This document shows positions 48,860 to 58,330 of a DNA stretch of 64,000 nucleotides, in pieces. Under the pieces are notes generated by a model. It ran no database searches and was not told where the DNA came from. It saw only the letters and a list, made by a program, of their open reading frames with translations. The translations under genes and the position numbers were made by a program. Numbering within the stretch: position 1 is the first letter of the stretch; the number at the start of each line of letters is the position of its first letter. The stretch is from JAWKOK01 sp963765875 (GTDB lineage Bacteria; Chloroflexota; Anaerolineae; Caldilineales; Caldilineaceae): contig CAVXYK010000006.1 in assembly GCA_963765875.1 (NCBI GenBank), positions 1 through 64,000 of the forward strand. The letters are read 5' to 3'.

Positions 48860-50071
48860 ATGACCCACACAATCGGCATCGGCGTCATCGGCATGGGCTG
48901 GATGGGAACGGCGCATAGCCGGGGATATCGGGCTGTTGTCGACCGCTATTTCGATAGCGGGATTCGACCCCGACTGGTCATCTGCGCGGATGATTTTGAA
49001 GAGCGAGCGGTCCGCGCCAAAGAGGCGCTGGGCTTCGAAGAGTACACGACCGACTGGCACGACGTCATCAACCATCCGGAAGTGCAGGCGGTCAACATCG
49101 CCTCGCCTAATTTTCTGCATCTGGAAATGGTCAGGGCGGCGACCCAAGCAGGCAAGCATGTCTTCTGCGAGAAGCCGGTCGGGGCCAGGCCCGAAGAGAC
49201 CATCGAGATCGAACAACTGGCGCGCCAGGCCGGCGTCAAGAGCTTCGTCGGCTTCAACTATCGCTGGGCGCCCATGGTCCAGTACGCCAAACAGCTCATC
49301 GACGAGGGCAGGCTGGGCAAGTTGACCCACTATCGAGGGCGCTTCTTCTCGATGTACGGCAGCAACCCATACGGGCTGCTCTCCTGGCGCTTCCAATACG
49401 AACAAGGCGGCCTGGGCGTGCTGGGCGACATCATGTCGCATGTGACCGACATGGCGCATATGCTTGTCGGCCCCATTGACAGCGTGGTTAGCAATCGGCA
49501 CACGTTCATCAGTGAGCGCCCGCTGCCCAAGCCGGGCGGCACCCACTTCTCACTGGGCAGTGCAGACGACCCGACCGGGCCTGTCACCAACGAAGATTAT
49601 GTCGGTGCGCTGGTGCGCTTTGCAGATGGTACACAGGGCTCGTTTGAAGCGTGCCGGGCCATCTATGGCCCAAAATGCGAGATGTCCTTTGAGATCAACG
49701 GCACCAAGGGCGCGCTCAAATGGAACTTCGAACGCCTGAATGAGCTTCAAGTCTATTTGCCCGACGGGAACGCCAGCAACGAGGACGCCCATGATGGCTA
49801 CACAACGCTGCTGGGCGGACCCAAGTATGGGGACCATGGACACTTCAATCCCGGAGACGGCATTGGCATGGGCTATGAAGATCTGAAGACAATCGAGGCG
49901 TACAACTTTCTACGATCAATTGTGGACGATAATCAACGCGAACCAAGCTTTCGCGCGGCACTGGATCTTGCCAATGTGCAACAGGCCATGATCCGATCGT
50001 GGAAGAGCGATCGGTGGGAAGATGTCGACTATTCATGTTTTCAAGGAGTAGAGCAAGGAGCAGATCAATGA
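48860..50071 (+). CDS. Gfo/Idh/MocA-family oxidoreductase in the iol operon
   Basis: 403 residues. N-terminal Rossmann fold IGVIGMGWMGTAHSRGY, cofactor loop ASPNFLHLEMVRAATQAGKH and the family Lys-Pro CEKPVGARPEE; the second domain has GGLGVLGDIMSHVTDMAHML with the catalytic Asp/His pair. The long C-terminal part (YEDLKTIEAYNFLRSIVDDN) is typical of inositol- or glucuronide-type members such as IolU/IolW. It overlaps iolE by 4 bases (ATGA). As a second dehydrogenase beside IolG it may handle scyllo- or another inositol isomer, feeding the same ketone; this is inference. Confidence 0.87.
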   Translation: MTHTIGIGVIGMGWMGTAHSRGYRAVVDRYFDSGIRPRLVICADDFEERAVRAKEALGFEEYTTDWHDVINHPEVQAVNIASPNFLHLEMVRAATQAGKHVFCEKPVGARPEETIEIEQLARQAGVKSFVGFNYRWAPMVQYAKQLIDEGRLGKLTHYRGRFFSMYGSNPYGLLSWRFQYEQGGLGVLGDIMSHVTDMAHMLVGPIDSVVSNRHTFISERPLPKPGGTHFSLGSADDPTGPVTNEDYVGALVRFADGTQGSFEACRAIYGPKCEMSFEINGTKGALKWNFERLNELQVYLPDGNASNEDAHDGYTTLLGGPKYGDHGHFNPGDGIGMGYEDLKTIEAYNFLRSIVDDNQREPSFRAALDLANVQQAMIRSWKSDRWEDVDYSCFQGVEQGADQ

Positions 50072-51066
50072 CGATCAGACCGGCGCCTCTGAACACGCAG
50101 GGGGATGAAGCCTCTGCTCAAACAGGAAAAAGTGGCGGCAAGATTCATGTCGGCAACGCCCCGTGCTCGTGGGGCACGCTGGAATTCGGCAGCACCAAGG
50201 CAGACCGCTTCACCTACGATCTCATGCTCGATCAACTGGTCGAGAGCGGCTACACCGGCAGCGAATTGGGCGACTGGGGATTCATGCCCACCGATCCTGA
50301 TGAGCTGTATACGGCATTTGCGTCACGTGATCTCACAATCACTGGAGCATACCTCGGTATCCCGTTTCGCCTGGCAGATGCACACGACAAGGGCGAATCA
50401 GAAGCGCTCACAATTGCACGCCAGCTGGCCCGTCTCTCTGACCGGCTTGGCGCATCGATTCGGCCGATTGTCGTACTGGCGGATGATAACGCAACGGTTC
50501 CCATCCGCACCGCGAATGCGGGGCGCGCCACCGATGAGATGGCCTTGTCTGAAGATGAGTGGGCCGTTTTTGCAGACGGTGTCAACCGCGTAGCCCGTGC
50601 AGTGCATTTGGAGACAGGCCTGCAATGCGGCATCCATCACCACTGTGCAGGGTTCGTCGAGCGCCCGAAAGAGATTGAGCAACTACTGGCCTTGACCGAT
50701 CCAGAAGTGGTCGGACTCGTCTTCGACACCGGCCACTACGCCTTCGGTGCGGGCAGCTGCGATGGCGTCCTAGATGCCATGGCACAGCTTGCAGATCGCA
50801 TCTGCTACGTCCATTTCAAGGACTGCGATCCAGAGGTCATGGCTGAGGCGAGCAAGAATCAATGGGACTATTTCGAAGCGGTTGAACATGGCGTATTCTG
50901 TGAACTGGGACAGGGTGGCGTCGACTTTGCATCGATCACAACATGGCTGCGAGAACAAGGCTATAGCAACTACATTACAGTCGAGCAAGATATTCTACCG
51001 GGAATGGGATCGCCACTGGAGAGCGCAAGGCGGAATCGAGAATATCTGCGCTCATTGGGGCTGTAG
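50068..51066 (+). CDS. iolE: inosose dehydratase
   Basis: 332-residue TIM-barrel enzyme of the sugar-phosphate isomerase/epimerase superfamily. IolE-like start VGNAPCSWGTLEFGS, SGYTGSELGDWGFMPTDP, metal-binding GIHHHCAGFVERPKEIEQLL, LVFDTGHYAFG, CYVHFKDCDPEV and FCELGQGGVDFASI, YITVEQDILPG. It removes water from 2-keto-myo-inositol to give the diketone used by IolD. ATG at 50068 follows AAGGAG and overlaps the previous stop. Confidence 0.92.
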   Translation: MTIRPAPLNTQGDEASAQTGKSGGKIHVGNAPCSWGTLEFGSTKADRFTYDLMLDQLVESGYTGSELGDWGFMPTDPDELYTAFASRDLTITGAYLGIPFRLADAHDKGESEALTIARQLARLSDRLGASIRPIVVLADDNATVPIRTANAGRATDEMALSEDEWAVFADGVNRVARAVHLETGLQCGIHHHCAGFVERPKEIEQLLALTDPEVVGLVFDTGHYAFGAGSCDGVLDAMAQLADRICYVHFKDCDPEVMAEASKNQWDYFEAVEHGVFCELGQGGVDFASITTWLREQGYSNYITVEQDILPGMGSPLESARRNREYLRSLGL

Positions 51067-51094
51067 AAAACGCTGCGCCAAACAAGGAAACATT

Positions 51095-52213
51095 ATGTCT
51101 AATCAACTAAATCTAGGATTGATCGGGGCGGGCCGCATTGGTCGCCTGCATGCCGAACACATCGCCACGCGGATTCCCAATGCCCGTTGTCTGCTCGTGG
51201 CCGATGTTGACGAGGCCGCGGCCCAGCGGGCGGCAGACGAGTTTCGCATCAACTATGCGGTCAAAGACTACCACATGGTGCTTGACAGTCCGGCCGTCGA
51301 CGCCATCCTGATCTGCTCGGCCACCTATACCCACGCCACCATCATCATGGAGGCGGCTGCGGCAGGCAAGCATATCTTCTGCGAGAAGCCAATCGATCAC
51401 AATCTGATCGTCATCGATCACGCGCTGAAGGCGGTCGAGCAGGCCGGCGTCAAGCTGCAAGTCGGCTTCAATCGCCGCTTTGATGCCAACTTCATGCGTG
51501 TGCGCCAGGCCATTGTTGAGGGCGAAATCGGCCAGCCGCGGCTCATGCATATCATCAGTCGCGATCCTGCCCCGCCGCCCCTCTCCTACATCGAGGCGTC
51601 CGGCGGCATCTTCATGGACATGACGATCCACGATTTTGACATGGCTCGATTTCTGATGGGATGCGAGGTTGAGGAGATCTACACCGCGGCCGGCGTCACA
51701 GTCGATCCGGCCATCGGCGAGGCCGGCGACCTGGACACGGCCATGATCACGCTCAAGTTCGAAAATGGCGCCATCGCCACCATCGACAACTGCCGCGAGG
51801 CAGCTTATGGTTACGATCAGCGGGTGGAGGTTCTGGGGTCCAAGGGCAGCATCGGCACCGAGAACAACTTCCCCAACAGCGCCGTCATCAGCACCAATGC
51901 CGAGATCCGGCGCGATCTGCCGCTCAACTTCTTCATGGAGCGCTACATGGAAAGTTATGTCAACGAATTGCAGCAGTTCGTTGACGCCGTGCTTGAGGAC
52001 AAGCCGGTGCCCGTCAGCGGTGAAGATGGGCGCATTCCGGTCATCATGGCGGAGGCAGCGCGACGATCATATGATGAGAACCGACCGGTGCGACTGGACG
52101 AGATCGTTCCAGCGGATGCGCCGTTTAGAGTGGTCGATCATGTGATCGCCGTAGAATCTTACCTGTTGTCAACCCTGAACATCACGTATACCGAACTCGC
52201 GTCCGGGGCTTAG
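51095..52213 (+). CDS. iolG: myo-inositol 2-dehydrogenase
   Basis: 372 residues. NAD-binding GLIGAGRIGRLHAEHIA, cofactor loop ICSATYTHATIIMEAAAAGK, EKPIDHN, and the catalytic FMDMTIHDFDMARFLMGCE (Asp-His). This matches IolG, which oxidises myo-inositol to 2-keto-myo-inositol, the first step. ATG at 51095 has AAGGA 6-7 bases upstream. The last 35 residues (PFRVVDHVIAVESYLLSTL) go beyond the usual family end, so the true stop may be nearer 52110 with an indel. Last gene of the operon; no inositol transporter (iolT/IatP) lies within the window. Confidence 0.9.
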   Translation: MSNQLNLGLIGAGRIGRLHAEHIATRIPNARCLLVADVDEAAAQRAADEFRINYAVKDYHMVLDSPAVDAILICSATYTHATIIMEAAAAGKHIFCEKPIDHNLIVIDHALKAVEQAGVKLQVGFNRRFDANFMRVRQAIVEGEIGQPRLMHIISRDPAPPPLSYIEASGGIFMDMTIHDFDMARFLMGCEVEEIYTAAGVTVDPAIGEAGDLDTAMITLKFENGAIATIDNCREAAYGYDQRVEVLGSKGSIGTENNFPNSAVISTNAEIRRDLPLNFFMERYMESYVNELQQFVDAVLEDKPVPVSGEDGRIPVIMAEAARRSYDENRPVRLDEIVPADAPFRVVDHVIAVESYLLSTLNITYTELASGA

Positions 52214-52329
52214 CGAAATCGACAGACGACTATTCATTATTCTAGCGTCACTGCCAAATGGAACTAGTAGGCCAACGAAGAGGTAGGAGGTAGTAGGAAG
52301 AGGAGTGGGTACGTGGGACCGCGCACGCA

Positions 52330-52751
52330 GAGCCCCGGCCCGCAGAACTGCGCGAAGAAGACAGTAGGACATAAGAAGGCAGCGTCGTCGTCGCCGAAGA
52401 CGAGTGCTGGTAGGTGGCGCCATGGTAGTCGGTGCGGGGTGCTCTTGCCTACAAGCTGAGCAAGCCCGACACTGAAAAGATCGAGCAGCATACCGGCGTG
52501 CCAGTCGAAGAGATGACCGATGAAGAGTTGCAACAGGCCGTAGATGAGTTGAATCTGCGAACAGAACCGCTTGACGCTAGCGACCAGGCCTATATCGCCG
52601 AGCAGGACGATGGTGATGCTGATGCGATGCTGACGACGCAGACGGTTCAGACTACCTGGATCAACTGGAACGACTAGGTAAGCTCAAGGAGCAAGGCCTG
52701 ATCACCCAGGAAGAGTTCGACGCCAAGAAGGCGCAATTGCTGGGTCTGTAG
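52330..52751 (+). CDS. small SHOCT-domain protein, frameshifted
   Basis: Fragments in two or three plus frames. An Arg-rich start and short hydrophobic piece (VLVGGAMVVGAG near 52395) lead into ALAYKLSKPDTEKIEQHTG, TDEELQQAVDELNLRTEP; then, past a shift near 52660, LGKLKEQGLITQEEFDAKKA and QLLGL, which is a SHOCT domain (short C-terminal oligomerisation helix pair). Likely about 130 residues, membrane-anchored. The family has no assigned enzymatic role. Lies between iolG and the convergent symporter gene. Confidence 0.6.
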
Positions 52752-52849
52752 GTAGGCACGGGCGAACCCGTCGGCGGTATCAGATGCGCAGATTCTGCGC
52801 CGTTGCGAGAACGAACGACGGTCAAAACGATGTTAAGCAAATCACAGTC

Positions 52850-52884
52850 AAAGAGGGCGGCGCGGAATCTGCGCCGCCCTCTTT
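52850..52884. terminator. 14-bp GC-rich hairpin, two-way terminator
   Basis: Arms 52850-52863 (AAAGAGGGCGGCGC) and 52871-52884 are exact complements, followed by T. It separates the SHOCT gene and the convergent symporter gene. Confidence 0.8.
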
Positions 52885-52923
52885 TATCGAGGATGGATTC
52901 GAGGTCACGCAAGCCAATGCTCC

Positions 52924-54848
52924 CTACGCCACCTCTCCCTCCCGATTTTGGTTGCCCGTGGGTCATCAGCGAGACCAGCCAACAGGTCAGGAAGCTGAGC
53001 GGGATAGCGACGATGCCCGGATTGTCCAGAGGGATCAGTGCATCTTCGGGCGCCAGACCATAGCGGGTGAACATGGTCGGCGAGAGTAGAATAATCCCCA
53101 GCGAGACGGTGATCCCGACGACGATCGAGGCAGCAATCCCCTGCGAGGTCGTGCGTTTCCAGAACAAGAGCATGATGATCGCCGGCAGGTTGGCTGCAGC
53201 CGCCACCGCAAAGGCCCATCCGACAAGGAACGAGACGTTGACGCCCTTGAAGATGATGCCCAGGATGATGGCAACCAGACCCACAAGAATGGCTGCTACC
53301 TTGCCCGCCACCACCAGTTGCCGGTTGTCCATGTCCAGATCCAGAAAACGATCCATCAGATCATGGGCAACGGCGCCGGATGCAGCGATAATCAGGCCGC
53401 TGACCGTCCCCAACACAGTGGCAAAGGCGACCGCCGAGATACACGCGAAGAGCAACGTCCCAAAGGAACGCGCCAGTAGCGGAGCCGACATGTTGTCGCT
53501 TTCCAGATTGACAACGGCGTTGGCCATGGCGCCAAGACCCATGTAGAGGGTCAGGATGTAGAAAAAGCCGATGGCAGCAATGGCAACGATAGTCGATTTT
53601 CTGAGCCGCTGCCGGTGTCGGCACCGTGTAGTAGCGAATTAGGATGTGGGGCAGCGCTGCTGTGCCGCAGAAGAGCGCCAGCATCAGAGAGACGAAGTTC
53701 AATTTCTGGATCGGAGTGCCTTCGACGTCAAACTTCAGCCCGGGCGCATGATGCGATCGCCGGTTGTGAAGACCGGATAGTAGACGGTCACGTCATCCTC
53801 GCCATCCTGGAACTTGGACGACTTCCAGCGTTTGACGACGCTGTCTTTGTCGCCCATGATCGCCAGAAACTCGATGGCCCCGACCCTGCCGGTATCAACA
53901 TTCTCGCCGGCCTCACCGTCTATGACCTCCAGGTTGCTCACAAGCCGCAGCATGTTTTCAGAAGAAGCCGGCGCTCCGTTGATCCAGATACCGCCATTCG
54001 GCTCCAACGACTTCCACTGGGTTTCGTACAGCACGTAGCTGTCATCAAGTTCGTGCAGATACCACCAGTTGAGCATCTCTGTCGTTGGCCATCTGAACAA
54101 ACTGGCCGTCCGGTGAATAGCCGACAACTTCATAGGCCGGATCCTCAGGCGTCACCTGGCCGTCGGCAACCGATGCGTCAAGCACTGCATACTGATAGTA
54201 CGGAACCTTGCCTCCTTGATCCGGCTCTGTGGACAGACCGCGAATAAGGACTGCCGCAACCAGAATCAGCGAGAAGAAAATCAGCAACGTCCCTTTGAGA
54301 AACTGAACCCAGGTCGTCGAGGTCATGCCGGCAGTCGCCACAATCAAGATTACGATGATGCCGACCATGATGACGCCCATGTAGTGGGGCAGGCCCAACA
54401 GCGGTGTCACCAGCACGCCGGCGCCCACCATCTGGGGAATCAGATAGAAGATCGAAACGATCAGCGTGCTGATGGCCGCCGTCAACTGGATCGCCTTAGA
54501 GTCAAACCGCGAGTCCAGGGCGTCGGTAAACGTATATTTTCCCAGTCGTTTCATCGGCTCGGCAACAACGAAGAGCGCCACGACCCAGCCCGCCAGGTAG
54601 CCGATGGAATAGAGAAATCCATCGTAGCCGGCGACGGCGATCATGCCGGCGATGCCGAGGAATGAGGCTGCCGACAGATAGTCGCCGGCAAACGAGATAC
54701 CGTTGACGCCCCAGTGGATCTGTCCACCGGCAGCAAAGTAGCCGCTGGCCGATTTTGCCCGGCTGGACATGTAGAACGAAATACCCAAGACCAACGCCAC
54801 AATGATCGCAAAGATGATGATCGCAAGAGGTTGGATAGCGGCATTCAT
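52924..54848 (-). CDS. sodium:solute symporter (ActP/acetate-type), frameshifts
   Basis: About 640 residues in three frames. N part: GISFYMSSRAKSASGYFAAG, FAGDYLSAASFLGIAGMIA, AEPMKRLGKYTFTDALDSRF, YLIPQMVGAGVLVTPLLG. Middle: MLNWWYLHELDDSYVLYETQ, then SLMLALFCGTAALPHILIRY. End: LGAMANAVVNLESDNMSAPL, GLIIAASGAVAHDLMDRF, WAFAVAAAANLPAIIMLLFW. This is the SSS family, acetate/pyruvate permease branch (partner of DUF485). Shifts near 54060 and 53590, with the true end probably at 52924. An external insertion of about 150 residues lies between the sixth and seventh helices. ATGA overlap with the DUF485 gene. Sodium-coupled uptake of a small carboxylate is expected. Confidence 0.82.
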
Positions 54849-55141
54849 GATTCTTCACCTGCCTCTTCTTGTTTTGAAAACAGTTGTTTCTCTTTACGCG
54901 AACACAGCCAGTTGTAGATTAGGGCAAGGATCATGGCAAAAACAATCAGCCCAAACCCATAGACAACCGCCAGGTTCAGCCCAGCAATGACAATCGTGCT
55001 CATTGCCTTTGGCCACAGAACATTGATCAGGACAAATCCCGCATACACGACAGCGTAGACAAGGAACATCCGCACGCCGAGACGGCTCTTGTACGACGAC
55101 GCCAGGTCGTCGCCACTCTGTTTCGCCGGTTCGTGAAGCAT
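54845..55141 (-). CDS. DUF485 membrane protein
   Basis: 98 residues with two membrane helices (VRMFLVYAVVYAGFVLINVL and GLNLAVVYGFGLIVFAMILA) and the usual end IYNWLCSRKEK. DUF485 proteins (YjcH type) sit beside ActP-like symporters throughout bacteria and are thought to be accessory subunits. Its stop overlaps the symporter ATG by 4 bases, so the two are translationally coupled and this is the first gene of the pair. Confidence 0.88.
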   Translation of the reverse strand: MLHEPAKQSGDDLASSYKSRLGVRMFLVYAVVYAGFVLINVLWPKAMSTIVIAGLNLAVVYGFGLIVFAMILALIYNWLCSRKEKQLFSKQEEAGEES

Positions 55142-55699
55142 CTTCTACCCTCTCTATTCGATTAGCAGCAGGCAGACTTTGCCTGCTGCGGGTTGACGCG
55201 TCGATAGGATATCATGTTGATCAGGCTGAGGAGCGCCAAGCGGCGAGCTGTCAACAGTGCTGAGTATTGACTGTGGCATATTCCAGTTTTGAGCAGCGAC
55301 CGGTACGCCGACAAGGCGTAAGCGACAGTGCCGCACACAAGAGGACATGCTATGCCACAGTCTGACAGTACCAGGAACGTATTCCGACAGTCTCCCAAGA
55401 AAGGAACAATGTAGTTGGATTGTAGCCCATTGCTCCACATTTCACAATCATCGCAAATTCACCACCCTCAGGTTGTCAGCATGATAGTTAATGAGTGAGT
55501 TTTCGAAAACAAATTGTTTTCCATATGGTGGCTGGCCAGTGACACTTTGGGGTCGGATTTGCGGTCGTGCCATCGAGTCTGCGGCGCGTAGTGTATTCCT
55601 TCTCAGCAGCGAGTGGTGAAGTCGCCGGATAGTGTGTCATAATATGTTCAATTGAACCATTTGAAGAGACAGCCGAAACCGCCGGTGGAGACAATCAGC
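55142..55699. other. intergenic region, no gene seen
   Basis: About 560 bases between divergent genes, containing short imperfect dyads (TGTGGCATA at 55270, TATGCCACA at 55350) that could form a loose 80-base stem. No supported gene. Confidence 0.4.
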
Positions 55700-56720
55700 A
55701 TGCCGAACAGACCAAGTAATCTACTGATAGTCGGGGCCGGAATGAGCGGCTTGATGACCGCAATGACACTTTCGCCCGACAGATCGATCACGATCCTTGA
55801 CAAAGGACGCAGCGTTGGCGGGCGTCTGGCCACACGCCGCATTGGCAGTGGACGAGCCGACCACGGCGCGCAGTTTTTCACTGTACGTGACAAGGCCTTT
55901 GCCACGCATGTTGACCGCTGGCTGAACGAGGGACTGGTCTTTCAATGGTCCACCGGCTGGGGCGATGGCAGCGCAGATGCCACACCGTCCGACGGCCATC
56001 CACGCTATGCCGTTCGAGACGGCATGAACGCCATGGCAAAGCATCTGGCCGCCCAGTTGGTGAAGCGCAAGGGCGTCGATATCCAAACCGGCGTCACCGT
56101 GGCGTCGATTGCTCAGGCAGGTGAAGGATGGGAGGCCCTAGTAGCGATCGTGACGGACAGGCTTACCAGCGGCCCAGCTTGTGCTCACAGCGCCGGTTCC
56201 ACAATCGCTGGCACTGCTGGATGCCGGCAACACACAATTGTCGACAGTGGATCGTGCTGCGCTCGATCGCATCGAATACGCGTCCTGCCTATGCGCAATC
56301 GCGGTGATCGATGGAGAGAGCAGCTTGCCGGAGCCGGGCGCGATGCAACGGCCCGGCGAGCCGATCAGCTGGATCGCAGATAATCGACGCAAGGGAATCT
56401 CGCCCCATTCGACCGTCATCACAGCACATGCCAATCCGACCTTGAGCCGACGGCTCTACGATGAGCCGGACGATGCCATCATTCCGATCTTTGAGGAAGC
56501 GCTTGACGCCAGCACAGCGCCAGACAGTCGGATCGAGCAGATACAGATCAAACGTTGGCGCTACGCGTTGCCGCTGGTTCTCCATCCAGATCGCTACCTA
56601 AAAGCGACAGATCTGCCGCCGCTCTTTTTCGGGGGCGACGCCTTCGGCGGTCCTCGTGTCGAGGGAGCCGCGCTCTCAGGCATCTCGATTGGAGAGGCCA
56701 TATCGCAATTTCAGGGGTAA
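55700..56720 (+). CDS. renalase-like FAD-dependent amine oxidoreductase, one frameshift
   Basis: About 340 residues. FAD-binding start NLLIVGAGMSGLMTAMTLSP, DKGRSVGGRLATRRIG and DHGAQFFTVRDKAFATHVD are typical of the NAD(P)/FAD-dependent renalase-like group. The frame changes near 56150; the second part has LTAPVPQSLALLDAGNTQL, KRWRYALPLVL and the C-terminal FAD segment LFFGGDAFGGPRVEGAALSG. ATG at 55700 follows GGAG. Often near photoprotection genes in other bacteria, but not here. Activity (NADH-isomer repair, amine oxidation) not determinable. Confidence 0.82.
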
Positions 56721-56850
56721 CTCCCAAGAGCGCCACAAAGATGGCGACAGGGATCGAGACGCTGGAACGGCCTGACAATCCAGGGATGGTTACCCGGCAC
56801 ATAGTGTCCCATTTGTGGATCAAAGCAAAACCGTGAACCGCAACCGAATC

Positions 56851-57789
56851 ATGAAAACTGCACGGGTCGCCGTTGTCCAGGCGGCGCCCGTTCTATTCGA
56901 CCGTGACGCTACCGTAGAGAAGACCTGTCGGCTAATTACTGAGGCAGCAGCTCAAGGAGCAAAGCTGATCCTCTTCCCCGAGGCCTTCATTCCGGCCTAT
57001 CCACGCGGATTCTCGTTTGGCATGGTAGTCGGCAGCCGCAGCGCAGAAGGCAGGCAGTTGTGGGAACGATACTGGGCCAACTCAGTCATCGTGCCGGGCC
57101 CGGCAACCGAGGCCATCGGCGAGGCGGCAAGGAAGGCCGGGGCGCTGGTGGCCATAGGTGCCATCGAGCGCGACGGCGACCTGAGCGGCGGTACGCTCTA
57201 TTGCTCGCTACTCTATTTCGGTGCGGACGGCACACTGCTGGGCAAGCACCGCAAGCTCAAGCCGACGGGATCCGAACGCCTGATCTGGGGGGAAGGCGAT
57301 GGCAGCACATTGACAGTCGTAGAGAGTGAGTTTGGACCGGTAGGCGGGCTCATCTGTTGGGAAAACTTCATGCCGTTGGCGCGCATGGCGATCTACGGCA
57401 AAGGTGTGGACATCTACCTGGCGCCTACCGCCGATGCCCGCGATACGTGGCAGGCCACGCTTCGGCACATCGCCGGGGAGGGGCGCTGTTTCGTGCTCGG
57501 CTGCAACCAGTTTGTCACCAAGGAGATGCATCCGGCCGATCTGCCCTGTCTCCAGGAGTTGGAGAGTGCACCGGAGGTTATGTGTCGAGGCGGCAGCGCC
57601 ATAATTTCGCCCATGGGTGAAGTCATCGCAGGCCCGCTCTATGGTGAAGAGGGCATTCTCTACGCCGATCTCGATATGGGCGAGGTTGTGCGTGGCCGCC
57701 TTGACTTTGATGTCGTCGGCCATTATGCGCGTCCGGATGTATTTGAGCTGAGGGTCAACCAGACCGAAACGCTAGCTGTGAAAATCTAG
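56851..57789 (+). CDS. nitrilase
   Basis: 312-residue member of the aliphatic/aromatic nitrilase branch. The Glu-Lys-Cys triad is in place: LILFPEAFIPAYPRGFSFG (Glu), GKHRKLKPTGSERLIWGEGD (Lys), and GGLICWENFMPLARMA (Cys), with the C-terminal APEVMCRGGSAIISPMG typical of true nitrilases rather than amidases. Converts nitriles to acids plus ammonia in the cytoplasm. Start at MKTARVAVVQ (56851); an upstream ATG at 56815 is less family-like. Followed by a strong terminator. Confidence 0.88.
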   Translation: MKTARVAVVQAAPVLFDRDATVEKTCRLITEAAAQGAKLILFPEAFIPAYPRGFSFGMVVGSRSAEGRQLWERYWANSVIVPGPATEAIGEAARKAGALVAIGAIERDGDLSGGTLYCSLLYFGADGTLLGKHRKLKPTGSERLIWGEGDGSTLTVVESEFGPVGGLICWENFMPLARMAIYGKGVDIYLAPTADARDTWQATLRHIAGEGRCFVLGCNQFVTKEMHPADLPCLQELESAPEVMCRGGSAIISPMGEVIAGPLYGEEGILYADLDMGEVVRGRLDFDVVGHYARPDVFELRVNQTETLAVKI

Positions 57790-57896
57790 CATATTTTTAC
57801 CGTGCGCTTACGGCCCCTTAATCCGTGTTTCATTTTTCCGGCCTATATTGGCGGTGCGCTGTTGTTCAAATGCCGGCAGAACGTCTTGTCGGCGGA

Positions 57897-57940
57897 ATAG
57901 GTCCCGATGTTGCCTCTCTTCATCGGGACCTATTTTTTTG
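57897..57940 (+). terminator. intrinsic terminator after nitrilase
   Basis: Arms 57897-57909 (ATAGGTCCCGATG) and 57921-57933 pair exactly around an 11-base loop and are followed by seven T residues. Confidence 0.9.
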
Positions 57941-58330
57941 TCCTCATTCTCCGGGATGGCTGCTCCATAAAACGCTGCTCGACGGTTCCATTCACTTGCG
58001 CTATACTACGTCAGCTTTCAGCCCCACAAAACCCGTCCAAACTCAGTAGTTCACGAATTGTCATTCCTCTTCCCTTCGCTCCGTCGGAATGACAAAATTG
58101 ACCAAATCGGTAACTACTGAAACTGAAGACGCCAAGAATCGTTCGTTCGGCGAGCCTTACCGTTCAGTGCACACGCTTACGTGCGTATGGGCTATCTCCA
58201 GAGGCTGCCTATCTCTCCTACCCGTTCGCACATGGGCGTGCGAAGTAAATCTAACTACTGCGGAAATCATCATCCCGTAGGGACGCAGCCTCGTCTCCCG
58301 TATTTAGTCTTGCCCATCAGGAGGAATCCC
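57941..58330. other. intergenic region with REP-like element
   Basis: No supported gene before the acyl-CoA synthetase start. At 58057-58099 lies a copy of the AATTGTCATTCC / GGAATGACAAAATT palindrome related to that at 17770. Confidence 0.5.
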
